A stretch of 64,000 bases of DNA, from contig QEOQ01000274.1 in assembly GCA_010279815.1 (NCBI GenBank), positions 415,731 to 479,730 of the forward strand, in the 5' to 3' direction. This document shows positions 41,500 to 53,450 of this stretch, piece by piece. The DNA is from Brachionus plicatilis. Its lineage: Eukaryota > Rotifera > Eurotatoria > Ploima > Brachionidae. The position numbers were made by a program, and so were the translations under genes. The notes under the pieces were generated by a model. The model was not told the origin of the DNA. It saw nothing but the letters and a program-made list of their open reading frames with translations, and ran no database searches. Position 1 is the stretch's first letter. Each line of letters begins with the position of its first letter.

Positions 41500-42440
41500 G
41501 GATCTCGTTTAAATCTTATAAGTCTTGATGCTAGTAAACATTTGATAAACTTTGGCGTGCTGGGCTTTTCTACAAACTAATCCGAAAAATGAATAATTAT
41601 TTGTGGAGAGTATTAAACAGATATTATGAAATTTCTAAAGTGATAATTAAAGTTGATGAAGAAAAAAGTAATCCTTTTCCAATAACAGATGGATTCAAAC
41701 AAGGAGGAATATTATCTCCATACTTTTTTTCATCGATCAAATGTTATCTCAATGATTTGAAAGTTGGTTCAAAGATTGGTGATATAAACTTGTTCATTCT
41801 TGCCTACTGCAATGATATAGTCTAACTATCGCCATCGGAAAAACACATCAAAATTTTGCTAAGAACTTGTGAAGAATATGCAAAAGATTCGAAAATCGAA
41901 TTTAATTCCTCGAAATCGGCATTAATATTATTCGTAAAAAAAGGACTGGTTTTAAAACAGATTTTAAATTAAATGGTTCTGCAATTCCTAAAGTAAAAAG
42001 TTTGATTTATCTAGTCCTACCTATTGGAAATCAAAAATCAATAAATGATTTCGTAGAAAATAAAATGAAAAAATTTAAAAAATTTTTCTACTCTTTAAAA
42101 AGTGTTGGATGCAAACCAAAGCAAATGAAGCCAGAAACTATAGCTTTCTTATACAAACAGTTCTCTCAATCAATATTTAGATTGCATTTTAATAATATAT
42201 TAATTAATGAAAAAAGTTTAAAGGAATTAGATATACGGCAAAATATTTTAATAAAACGATTTATTGGACTCAGTAAAATTACATAAATAAAACCTTTGAA
42301 CAAAGCACTAAAATTGGAGTAAATTAGACAAATTACTTGAAAGCATAAAATATTCTTTGTCAAACAAATTTTCAATAACCAATTATGTAAAAACGTATTT
42401 GATTTTTAAGAAAAGATTACAAGATATTTGATAGAGAGAA
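41500..42440 (+). pseudogene. LINE reverse-transcriptase 3' half
   Basis: Broken frames give L-D-A-S-K at the start, F-K-Q-G-G-I-L-S-P (41690s), then the catalytic box as Y-C-N-D with an Asn where an Asp is needed. The post-RT segment follows, ending near R-Q-N-I-L-I-K-R-F-I-G-L. It belongs to the same family as the next fragment and is its tandem neighbour in the same orientation. Confidence 0.65.
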
Positions 42441-45150
42441 TACGTCTTTTATTAAACAGTTATCAAAAGTATAAGATCTGACTCATATAAATTGCACTGA
42501 ATATGATTTATCATTTAGTAACATATTAGAAAAAGAATATCCAAAATGTAAAATACCAAAAATAAAATGGAATAATGCTAATACTCAAATTGAATACCAA
42601 ACCTGCCTAGATAATAGACTATTAAAACTGAAAATGATTGATGAGCTAAAATTGCTAAACGAAACAAACTCGGAATTTCAACTAACGAAAATTCTGAATA
42701 CTGTACACAGTGAGATGACCGCAAGTTTAAGTGAAATACAAAAAAAAATTGGGGCTGAAGACCAAGATAAAAAAAAAAAATTTAGTGGGACAAAGAGATG
42801 GAAGAACTTCATGTCAAAATGAAATACTTTTTGAAAGTCTATAAAAAAAGTTACTTCAAAGATCAGAATTTAAACCTTCACTATAAAATTTACAAAAGAC
42901 GTTTTAGAAATGAGCAAAGAAAAAGAATAAAACTTAAAGATGAAAAGAAAGCTTGGATGTTGAACTTATGTTACAAAGAAAGTGATAAATTTTGGAGGAC
43001 TGTGAAAAAACGTCCTAAAAAGAAGAAAAACATCTTGAGTGAATTCAATGTAAATCGTCCGGATTTTTATTTTCTTAATACTTTTTTTTTATTGGATATA
43101 AATAAAATTATAATAATTTATTCAATCTTACAATCCTAAATTGCAATATTTTTCATTTTTTCCAACCAATCAAATTTTATGTAAATTTTTAAAATTCGGA
43201 CGATTCACTCACTATGATCAGGTGAAATTCTCGAAACAACATTCAAAAACCTTTTTAATGAGAAAATAATCAAAGAAACAGAAAAACAACAAGGGTATCT
43301 CAAAGAGTTAAAACTTGAGGTCCTTGAATATGAAGATAAAATTAAAGATTATCGACAGCCCTATGAAATGTCTGAAGGGGAAATAAAAAAAATACTAAAA
43401 AGCTTAAAAAATGGCAAAGGCATTGGTTTTAGTGATATTAGTAATGAAATGTACAAATATGGAATGAGTGACAGTTTGATTACGATATTCAAGCTAATAA
43501 AAGAGAAAATAATGCAATTCGGACAAATTCCAAAGATTTTTAACATAGGAAAAATAATTCCGGTAATCAAAGATGAGACGAAATCTTGTGAAGATTTGAA
43601 CAACATATGACTTATCAGACGTTGTTTCCAATTTTTTCGAGAAAATAATGCTAAATGAAATCATGAAATCTCACGATGATCCTGAAAGACAACTTGGATT
43701 TAAGAAAAATAGCTCGTGCTCTTATGCTATCTTTGCGGTAATAGAGACAATAAGCTATTACAATAAGAAAAATAGAAAAGTTTATGGATGTGCTATTGAT
43801 GCGAGCAAAGCATTTGACAAAATTAACAGAGAAATATTATTCAAAAAGCTAAAGGAGAAAGTTCAACACCAAATCTGGAGATGTTTAAGAAAATACTATC
43901 AGACCTCAATGGCACTTGTTTTGATAGAAAATGAAATAAGTAAATTATTCAAAACAAGTATTGGTGTAAAGCAAGGCGGTCCATTATCTCCAAAATTATT
44001 TTCTATTTATACAGAAGACCTAAATAAAGAATTAGTGTGGAAAAAATTAGGTACAAAAATACATCAGCATTTACTGGAGTTGTAATGTATGCTGATGATA
44101 TCTTACTTCTAACTCAAAGTGTAAGGAGCTACAAGAAGCAATCAATATTTGTGAAAAATATGGAATTCAACTAGAAATAAAATTTAATCCTGAAAAAACT
44201 CAATATTTTGTGTTTGGCGGTAAATTGAAAGATACTGAAGAAATCCCGAGAATGTATAATCAAGAAATAAAATGATTTGAAAAAATTAGATATCTTGGAT
44301 TTTTGGATTCTTGGATCTTGGAGTGAATCTGAAAAGAAAAAACAACAACATGATCAAATTGAATCTAAAATAAGTACAGCTTTTAGATCGTTTTCTTGTC
44401 AAAGAAATTTCCAAATAGACAATAATTTCTTTGAAAATAAAATTAAAACATATCTCTATAAAGTTTTTGTTAAACCAATGCTTACATATGGATTTTAAAA
44501 TTGTGCCTTAAGTCGAGAGCAAATAAGGAAATTACAAACAACAGAGAAATGTTAAAAAATATGTTAAATTTGAAAAAATCCTCACGAACGAGGAATTAAA
44601 ATGCACTTCGGTTAGAAAAGATGGAAATCAAACTACTGAAAGAAAAATTAGCATTTTTTAAAAGACTTCTGCCCAATAATCTTACATCTGCTATCTAAGG
44701 AGAATTTGAAAAAAATGATATTAAAAAGGAAGACCTAAGCAAAATATCGATTATTAAAGAGGTTCTCGATTGTTTTGAAGAAGAAAAGGTAGATGTTAAC
44801 AACATGTTGCTACTAACACAAATGAAAATGAAAGACATATCTTTGACAATAATCCAACATCATTATTTATAGGTATTCGAAGAATTTGTTCTTCGATCAT
44901 CGACCATTTATCAAATTCTCGTAACTTATTGATACATTTGTTAAAAGGAGGATATTGTTACAATAAAATAAGCGTTATTGCTAGACAAGTTGATGAAATA
45001 AATCGTTCAAGTTTATTACCATACAAAAGAAGGGAAAATAATAATACAAAAAATAAAGTAAAAACTTTTTTTATGTTTGATAAAAATTTATCTAATTTCA
45101 AAAAAACTGCACTAAACACTGTTTCTGCTATTAATTTTTTAACTTCATAG
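42440..45150 (+). pseudogene. LINE linker and reverse transcriptase, degenerate
   Basis: About 42500-42830 is a charged segment after the endonuclease. 42798-43040 is a Lys/Arg-rich linker ending F-W-R-T-V-K-K-R-P. 43368-43610 is the start of the RT (L-K-N-G-K-G-x-G-F-S-D-I). 43648-44085 holds G-F-K-K-N-S-S-C, D-A-S-K-A-F-D and G-V-K-Q-G-G-P-L-S-P, and near 44089 Y-A-D-D-I-L-L is intact in another frame. 44277-45150 is the post-RT region. Many frameshifts and stops. The endonuclease is missing. Confidence 0.7.
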
Positions 45151-45351
45151 CAACTTTTTTTTGTAGGCGGATTTCAGAATAATAACTGCACTCTTAGAAG
45201 CCGCCCTAAGTTTTGAAAAAAGCTTAAATTTTTCCTTTGTTATCTTCTTGATTTGCAAATTTGACCACTTAGGAATAGCCTTTTTAAATCTAAATAATTT
45301 AGAGACGTGAATAATCTAGATATGCTTTTCAACAAGTTTATTGTATTTTAG

Positions 45352-45834
45352 GAGGAATATCCAGTTGAATATGGAAACGAAAGAACTGACCTTACAGCCT
45401 TTTTCGACGACAATGACAGCGATGAATTAGTTGTCGAGGCAAAAATTTATTCATTCAACTTCTCACGCCTTTTGCGACAGAAACTGCAACATCAGAACCA
45501 ACGTTTACCACTCTAGAAATAATCCTTTAGCAACAATCATATGAGAATTAACTCAGATGACTATAGCGACACGTCGTTTCATTATTTTGATTCAATACAA
45601 AACAATGAAGCATTGCAAAGCTTGCACGATGCAAAAAAAGAAGAATGCGAACGTGTCGAGAAATCGATTAGTGAACTCAACTTAAAAAACGAAGCTTGTC
45701 GTTTTTGGCAAGAAAAAAGCATTAGCAAGCAGCAGGTTAGATCGCGATGCAGCTCGATTGTGTTTAATTTAAAAAATCAGAGAAGAGGAAAACAGAAAAA
45801 AAGATATGGACTTCCTAAACCGATACAAGGATAA
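45352..45834 (+). pseudogene. Orphan exon-like coding segment
   Basis: A good acceptor (ttgtattttag, ends 45350) opens a frame with an acidic segment (F-F-D-D-N-D-S-D-E-L). It is closed by two stops near 45520 and reopened in the same frame at ATG 45541 for 97 codons to TAA 45834. The second part is a charged helix-forming stretch followed by Q-Q-V-R-S-R-C-S-S and a basic tail. GC content is higher than in the neighbours. I do not recognise the family. It may be the last exon of a broken host gene or a transposon accessory protein. Confidence 0.35.
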
Positions 45835-45929
45835 TGCAAACTATTAATCAATTATTTTTAATCAATTTAACTTTATTTATTCAAAAAAAAAATTTAAATA
45901 ATTTACTTATTTTATTGTTTCAATTATGG

Positions 45930-47150
45930 CTTAAATCTTAGATACTTTTTTATTAACAACTAAAAAAATATCATCAATGAATCTTTTGTAAAATAATATA
46001 CAACTTCATTTGCAATAGCCTGTCCACACTTGGTCCCCATGACAATACCTTTAATCTGTTTAAAATAGCATATGAGAATTTTTACATGTAATTCCGGATA
46101 TAAAAAAAAAGTCAATTTATTATAATTATATGTAATGTGTCATGTTTACATTAGAGGAATAAAAAAAACTATTGGTTGATATAAAAAATTATGAATTAAG
46201 GTCACATAATAAGAGATTAACAATGGAGGTTTGTTTGGTGTAATCAAATTGATTAATTTTATATCCAATAATAATTCAAACACAATGTTAATCCAATACT
46301 GGTTTTCATTACTTCGTTTCTCAAAAATGTCCGGAAAATTCTCTAATGGTCATTTTTCTCAAATTTAAAATAACTATTGAATAGAACTTTTTTAGAATTT
46401 CGTTAAAACCTTGAATATCCAACTTTTCCTTCATAAAATCAGTGATAATTCGTAGAGATAAAGCTAAATCAATATTTGTATGTAGAGACTCAAAATCTCA
46501 CGAGAATAAAGCACTGCCTCTATTAAATGTAGTTTTTTCCAATTCCTGAAAAAGATTTTGTGAATCTTTTTAACATGAGGTTGCAGTAAAATGTCAATTA
46601 GAATGCAAAAATTTGATATAAAACTAAATTTATAATTAATAATATGTCTAATGTCGAGTTTAGCTATATGAAGGTTAGGTAAAATTCTAAAATTACCAAA
46701 AATCCTTTATCAACAATCAGTTTCTTCAATAATGAGTTGGAAATATTTTTTCTTAAAGCAAATTCTCTTACAATAGAATAAACATAACTAATAGTCTCTA
46801 ATTTAGGATCAATATTCATTTTAAAGTAAAAATTTTTATAATTCAGATGTTCTTATGCTAAAGTTTCATAAATATTATTAGATATTAAACAAAAACCGAT
46901 ATTTTTATCACATTCTATAATTTAAAAAGGCTCTAAACTTAAATACTTTTTTAGACTGTTCAATTGGTCAAAAGTAAAATTAAAACCAAACTTATAATTT
47001 TAATCTGCCAAATTTTTAAAAAAATTTAGTTTAAATCCAATAGATTCTTTTTGTAAAGGGAGTACTTCTGGATCAATATTAGCTCTTGTCAATTTAAAAA
47101 ATACCTACTAAAGCATCACAATTTGGAATTTAAATAGTAAAATTATTCGA
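45930..47150 (-). pseudogene. Penelope-like reverse transcriptase, degenerate
   Basis: Reading down from about 47140, broken frames give the Penelope N-terminal block (C-D-K-N-I-G-F, then D-P-K-L-E-T), then I-L-P-N-L-H near 46690, F-E-S-L-H-T-N-I near 46490, G-I-V-M-G-T-K-C near 46045 and the catalytic R-F-I-D-D-I-F near 45975. This order is that of Penelope-like RT, related to telomerase. About ten stops and frameshifts. It is cut at its 5' end by the LTR of Gypsy B at 47153. No GIY-YIG end was found downstream. Confidence 0.7.
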
Positions 47151-47152
47151 CT

Positions 47153-47516
47153 TGTTACGGTTTGAAAATAACGGTTTCAACTATTTAAATTAACCTTTTC
47201 AATTTTCACAACTTATCTAGATTTTATCTTTATGTTTTTATGAATCATTTATCATATGACATAAATCTTTATGACCGATTTAATTCACAACCTATCTTTA
47301 TTTAGATTCTTTATGATTAATGACCTTTTTAAGTTACAACTACTGAATATAAATAGAAGTTTTAATTCTTAAAAAGGAGAGCTTTTTAACTTGTATTTTT
47401 CCTATTTACTTTAAATTAATAATAAACGTTTATTCAACACGATTTTGTTCTTTGTCTTCTCTCTATCTCCTCTGAAGTTAATCGAAGGTATTCAGGCCAA
47501 ATTCCCTAGACTAACA
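47153..47516 (+). repeat. 5' LTR of Gypsy B
   Basis: Starts TGTTACGG and ends CTAACA (TG..CA). Inside are a TATA box tataaatag at about 47350 and an aataaac poly(A) signal near 47420, followed by a T-rich stretch. It ends 4 bases before the PBS. Confidence 0.75.
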
Positions 47517-47520
47517 TATA

Positions 47521-47530
47521 TGGTAGCAGC
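47521..47530 (+). promoter_or_regulatory. Primer-binding site (initiator tRNA-Met type)
   Basis: tggtagcagc directly after the LTR. The first nine bases are complementary to the 3' end of initiator tRNA-Met (..CTGCTACCA), a common LTR-retrotransposon primer. Confidence 0.7.
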
Positions 47531-47620
47531 GATAAAGACCGATATAAACAGATAGATAATAGACAAAAGCAGATTGTTCCGCGAGATAATTTTATATTAG
47601 TACTAATTATTAATTGTGCA

Positions 47621-49290
47621 ATGAGTGAAATAGGCTCTATAATCGAGGATATCGATTCAAAAAAGTGGAAAAAAATAAAAGCTCTTAATATTGGCAAGGC
47701 TAAATCCTTAGCTTACTCCCTGGATAAGGTAGTGGCTGCTTACAGGGCTACTGTAGCAGAATTAAAGGATATTGCGGAAAGCAATGATTCCACTGATACA
47801 AGGAAATCAAAGTGCAACGAATGCATTAGTAATTTTGAAAGCAAAGTTAACAAAATAAAACAAATAAAACTGGACGCTGATGATGTATCTTCAGAAATTG
47901 ACAGACTTCGTCTGACTAATGAAGAATTATTATTAAGAAATGAAAATCTAAAGGATAATTTTGAGAAAGATAAAATAATATCAGAACTAAAGACACAGTT
48001 AAATCATAACGAGAGTAAATATTTTTACTTACAAGATTCTGATAAGAAAAAAAATGTACAATTCAACGAGGATCTTCTTAACATCTCAACTAGTAGCAAC
48101 AGCCAACAAGAAGAAAAATTCCTAATAATGAATAAAGACTATTACAAGTTAGTTTATTCAACTATAAATAATCGCTCGCAAAACGATGTTTCAATAAAGG
48201 ATACTTCGAAATCGAATAATTTAAACAAAATGTTTTATAATATGGATCATAACGAAAAAACGCCTAAATCAATACTTATCAGTGACGATGATGCACAAAA
48301 AACACCTGAATCTTATTGCTATGGAAAAGATATAATTAAAAATTGGAATCCAAAAAATCACCAAGCAAATTCGGTTATTCATGATTATGATCGGCAAAAG
48401 ACACCTAAAATGTCTGACTTTGTTTCAAATGATTATAATAACATGATAAATAATAAACGAAATTCAATAAATCAACCGGTCGAGATGAGCGGACAAATTT
48501 TTCCTTTGTCGAACGATGCAATATATAAATTTTTGCTCAACCAAAATATGGAAAATAAACCAAAACATCTTCATGTAAGTACACCAAAGTAATAGTAAAG
48601 TAAAGATGATATAGAAGATTGGCTTTTTATTATCAAGCAAGGTTTAATAGCAGCAAAAATTCCTGATGAAGATCGACTGAATGCAGTCGTTAATTTTGTG
48701 GCTGAGTTACCATTGCTAATATTAAAAACACATATTGAGTCAAAAAGTATTGGCTTGAATTTGAAAAAGAGCTCAAAGATACCTTTAGAAACGTCGATAG
48801 AGAACATAAGAAGCGAACTATCTAATTTAAATTATAAGGAATTAAATGTTGAACATTTTGTATACAGATTTTGACTTTAACCAATAAGTTAGGCTTTATG
48901 GCTAAGGAAGAAAAAATGTTTTACTTTAGAGAAGGTTTAAAAGAAAATACAAAAAGAGAAATTATTTGTAGAAAAATCGTTAAGCTGTCGGAGGCTATCA
49001 CACTTGTATTTCAATTAGAATCAGCGGCTAGCTGCATATCTAAAGTTATTTTTGTTAAAACTAATGTAAAAAAGAAAAACAATAATTTTTCATATTAAAG
49101 AGATAGTTTCAAAGATTTGCAAAAACAAAAAACTGTATCTTATAAGTATCTAAATCAAAGAAACAATAAATCACATGATATTAGATGTCTTAGATGTAAA
49201 AAGAAAGGACATTATGCTAATAAGTGCAGGGTAATATTAAAAAAGATAAATTCTTTAGAAACTGCTTCTTATTGGGAAGAAAAGATTTTG
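47621..49290 (+). pseudogene. Gypsy B gag
   Basis: The first frame is 47621-48592 (323 codons): a helical N-terminus, a coiled coil (about 95-130) and a low-complexity Asn/Asp/Lys region with three repeats of K-T-P-K/E-S. Three stop codons in a row (48590-48598) follow, after which the same frame goes on with a capsid-like segment (D-W-L-F-I-I-K-Q-G-L-I-A-A). A frameshift leads to 48871-49098, and near 49190 there is a CCHC knuckle, C-L-R-C-K-K-K-G-H-Y-A-N-K-C. The frame then meets the LTR of Gypsy C at 49289. Confidence 0.7.
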
Positions 49291-49431
49291 TAAAAATTAG
49301 GAATTTATAATTAAAAGATTAACTTTAGTAAACAATTTTTATTCAAATTATTTTAATGTAACAGCTTATATAGTGAAAAGAGATAAGCGTCATTCTAACT
49401 TAAAGGAAAGTAGGATTTGCTAGGCATAACA
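49289..49431 (-). repeat. 3' LTR of Gypsy C
   Basis: Same sequence as 56003-56146 apart from a few changes (for example ggcataaca against gacataaca and one missing base). Just inside, minus-strand cgggatgggggcata (49446-49432) is the polypurine tract that primes plus-strand DNA. Confidence 0.85.
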
Positions 49432-49546
49432 TATGCCCCCATCCCGGAAAAGAATGGCCCCACATTCTGGGAAAATTTTTAAACATTAATTAACAAAAAC
49501 AAACAAAAAACAAAAAAAAAAAATAATAATACAACAAAAGCAAAAC

Positions 49547-51006
49547 TTATTCTGTTTCGGTTGAGTATAATATTTGTTCAATTTCCTCATACTCGATCGG
49601 CGCTTCACAAGTTGGGCATTCTGGAATTTCCACGGTCGACCTGAATATGCAGTCCGCGCAAAATAAGTGGCTACAGGCGGTTCGCATTAGCTCCTTTTTG
49701 CTTAAATAAATTAGAGGTCTAGCGTACAGACCAAATTCCATAGCCATCAGTTCTAACACTGCCGAATCTTCTGGGCGGAATCTGGACTTGCGGTTAGCTG
49801 CAGCAAGGGCTAAAATCTTAAATTTTGTTTTACTTTTTTCATCCAGATACCTGTCCCAGCTTGGTTGTGACGAAGGTTCCCATATCTCCCGTTCCTTTTT
49901 TTCACCACCTGCCAGTGGCTCTGGGCGAAGGGATACAAATACGGGGGCCACCGACGGCGGAGGCGGTTCATGAAGGTTGGACAGTCTGGCTTTAACGCGT
50001 GTATCAACTTCATCGGCCAAACGCTCTGAAAATCTCTTCTCGTTGTACTCGAGTTGTGCTTCGCGTATTCTCACTGCCCTTTTTCTCACGTTGAGTTCTT
50101 TTTCTCTCACCAATTGACTAGTGAGTTTAACCTGGAATTGTGTACGCACACACTTGAGGTAGTCCCATTCACCCTAAGCCTCAATCTTCATATTGTGCAG
50201 GCTTTCGTTCATTAACTTGAGCGTCCTATTTTCGCTTTCTAACGCACGTAAGTACTCTTGTTGTTCCAGAGATGGTAGCTTACGCAGCGCGGCCTCTCGT
50301 TTATCCAGGCCAGCTTCAATTTTGTCCAGTTCTTCCTTGCGAAGTCTAAGTTCGATTTGTCTCACTTCTGATTGACTCTCTTGATTTCCCGATTTGTTTG
50401 GAAAATGTGAGAGTTTGGTGCGTCTAGGATTAATTCGGGCGATAATTTCCTTCCCATTCCATGAGGCTCCGCTAAAGATTGGACGATTTGAGGATGCAAG
50501 GCAACTTGCGCAAAGCGCACGAAGGCGTTGGTGGTGCTTTTAGACCTTGGCTGCGACATAATCTTCGCCCATGTGATGTCCCCGAGTCCAAATTTGAAGG
50601 CGTGATGGCGAAGAGCTCGACGGAAGCGTAGCTCGCAGTCGTCCACCGTGGGAATCGATTTGATAAAGATGTCGTGAACATTGCTGTTGGTGACCGATTT
50701 ATCAAATTGGAGTTTATTCGGATCGATGGCTGATAGGTCTAAAATGTTTGACTCATGCTCTTCTGCAAGCGGACACAAATTTTGCACCTCCATCTCCCAA
50801 TCAATTCTATCAGCCAACTGATCCAGGCCTTGAGCATCGGTACAAATACGGGGCACTGAATCTTTTGGCTGATCTTCTTTTGTTAATTGTTTTTGCATCA
50901 GGACTGCGCTGCCTCCAGTGTTTTTCTGCGGTGGTACCGCTGTTCTTCCTCTGCCACGACTAATCCCGTTCCAAGGGTTTTGACGGTGATAACTTGCTGA
51001 TGCCAT
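49547..51006 (-). pseudogene. Gypsy C extra 3' ORF: coiled coil with RING-like end
   Basis: Located between integrase and 3' LTR, where env would be. The ATG at 51006 opens 214 codons with an RGR-rich start and a helical centre of unknown fold. At about 50365 the coding moves by one base into a frame with a strong coiled coil (R-Q-I-E-L-R-L-R-K-E-E-L), stopped once by TAG at 50174-50176, then further coiled coil, a Pro-rich region and a C-terminal C-S-H-L-F-C-A-D-C then C-P-T-C. That is the second half of a RING finger (C-x-H-x2-F-C-x2-C...C-P-x2-C); the first C-x2-C pair is not seen. RING proteins are usually ubiquitin ligases. No transmembrane segment, so not an envelope. Origin by capture is likely. 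Confidence 0.65.
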
Positions 51007-51192
51007 TTGAAAAAATTTTTCTTTTCCAACAGAGTTGTAGATTGAAATAAATAAAACAATTAAAAAAAAAATTTTTTAATTTGAAAAAATTCGAATTGAG
51101 TTTGAATTAATTAATGCGAAATTATTAAAATTTACAATGTAAAAAAAACTGTTCTAACTTAACAATTAATAAGAAATTTTTTTTTTTTATAT

Positions 51193-53440
51193 TTATTTAT
51201 AGTAAGTTAACCGGTCGACAGGTTTACGTACTCTAGCACCTAAATCTGTAATATTCTTTGTCGGCAGCAGAGTTGGGATTGACGGAGTCCGTACACATAC
51301 TTTTGGTGGATAATGTGCCTTCGGTTTTCTTCCCCTTTTTCGGGGTTGTGCTAGAACCATTTGGTTTTGTTCAGGCTGGTTAGTAATGTTTAGTTCTTTC
51401 TCTTGACCTACTAGGTAGTGTTCTAAATCTCCAAAGAACATCTTGAGCCTATTATGATGTACCACTCGGGTTCTAGCCTTTGGATTTTTGGCAAGTCTTA
51501 CCTGGTAGTTTTGCTCATTAATTTTTTTTATGATCATAAAAGGTCCCTCCCACTTAAGGGCCAATTTTTTGGATAATCCAGGCTTAATTGTTACCACATT
51601 TTTTAAAACAAGGTCACCCTCTTTGTACGAGCTGGGCTTTATATTCCTATTATACAACCATTTAGTTTTTTCGAGTTTAATTTCTTGGTTCTTCTCGACT
51701 TGACGAAAAACTTCTTCAAGGTGGTCTTTAAGCTGACTCAAATATCTGTCAGCCATCGGTTGATCAGGATTTGAAGCTACTAATACATCCTGCTCAACCT
51801 CTTGGCCCACCTTCTCTTTTCCGTCTGAAAGTTCGCTGATTGGACTTGCATTTTGGAATACTAAATCTACCTGGAGCTTTGGGTTTCGGCCAAACATTAA
51901 CTCATATGTTGTGTGATTTGTAGTTGAATGCACCGAGCTGTTGTAGGCGAATGCTAACTTTTTTAAAATTATGTTCCAGTTATTTTGGTTTTCATTTGCA
52001 AAACATGAAATCATGGTCTTCAGGGTTCGATTAAACCTCTCAGTCAAACCATTACACTGCGGATGGTATGCACTGGTGCGTAGTTGATAAATGTCTAAGA
52101 GTTCGTAAAGCTTTTTCATCATCTCCGACTGGAAATTGGTACCCTGATCTGTCAGGATGTTGGTGAAAAGTCCAAAAACAAGTATGAACTCAAAAAGACA
52201 ATTTGCAACTGTTTCTGCTTGTTGATCGGCCATGGAAAAAAGAACCACAAATTTGGAAAAATGGCAACAAATGACTAAAATGTACTTGTTCCCATTCGAG
52301 GTAATAGGGAGTGGACCAACTATGTCCATTGTTAGAAGCTGCAAGGGGTAGCTACAACGTATTGGCCGCAAAGAGGCCTTTGGTAACTTGGTTGGACTTT
52401 TTGCAAGCTGACAAATTTTACAGGATTTAACGAATTGTTCAATTGCTTTTCCAAGTTTGGGTCTAAAAAATCTTTTAAAAATTTTTTCTTTTGTTCTTTT
52501 AACTCCCAGATGTCCACTTAACACATTTGAATGAACTAAATCAATAATTTCACTCACCTTATTAGTGGGTAAGACAAGTTGAATGGTCACTGGCTCTTCC
52601 CCCTCTTTGAGAAAATACAATTTGTTATCCAAGACCACAAATTGATTATAAAATTTGATAAACCGCTTTTGGCCTGCTGTTAACTCTTTCTGATTTATAG
52701 CGCTCAGCTGAATTTTGGCGTTTTTTTTTTCTATTAGCCATTTGAGATCCGGATCCTCTTGTTGAGCTATTTGTTGAAAACTTGGTATTTCGTAAGCGTC
52801 TTGTTGGTTACGGATTATGTGTAGATGGAGCTGATTTATCACGAGCGGTTCGCCATCATTTTCATCGTCTGTGTTTGATGTTTCTTCCAGTGGCCAACGA
52901 GATAGTGCATCGGCGTTGGTATGTTTCTTTCCACACCGATACACAATTTTGAAGTCGTAGTTACTCAAACGGATCAACCAACGCGCAAGTCTGGCATTAG
53001 GTTTTTTGCTCTGCAATAACCACGAAAGTGGTTGGTGGTCTGCATACACTTCAACTCGACGGCCATACAAATACTGGTGAAAGTGTTCTGCAGCCAACAC
53101 TATTGCCAATAGTTCTTTTTCAGTTGTGCTGTAATTTTTTTGCGCTTTATTCAAGCCCTTACTGAAGTAAACTACGGTTTTAAATTCTCCATTTTGATCT
53201 TGAGACAGAACTGCACCTACTCCTGAATTACACGCGTCTGTGTCCAGCCGGAATTGTTTATTAAGATATGGTAGAATAAGGAAAGAGTCGGATGTTAGAA
53301 TTGAATGAAGTGTCTTATATGCTAGTTCGCAATTTTCATTCCATTTTACCTTTCCATCCCTCTCACAGCCTTCTTTGCTGGTTAGAAAGTAAAGCGGATC
53401 CGCGATTTGCGCGAAGTTTTTTATAAATTTGCGATAATAA
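51193..53440 (-). CDS. Gypsy C RNase H and integrase
   Basis: The frame opens near 53440 and runs to the stop at 51193. RNase H: D-T-D-A-C-N-S-G-V-G-A-V-L, E-K-E-L-L-A-I-V, A-D-H-Q-P-L and D-A-L-S-R. Integrase: zinc domain H..H with C-K-I-C, D-I-V-G-P-L-P with the first Asp, T-D-Q-G-T-N-F with the second, H-P-Q-C-N-G-L-T-E-R with the Glu. The C-terminus has a GPF module (W-E-G-P-F-M-I-I) ending H-H-N-R-L-K-M-F, and a Lys/Arg/Pro tail with R-K-R-G-R-K-P, an AT-hook-like stretch. All catalytic residues are present. The first ATG in this frame is at 53154; upstream it is fused to RT in the parent element. Confidence 0.85.
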
Positions 53441-53450
53441 TGAGAATGAA

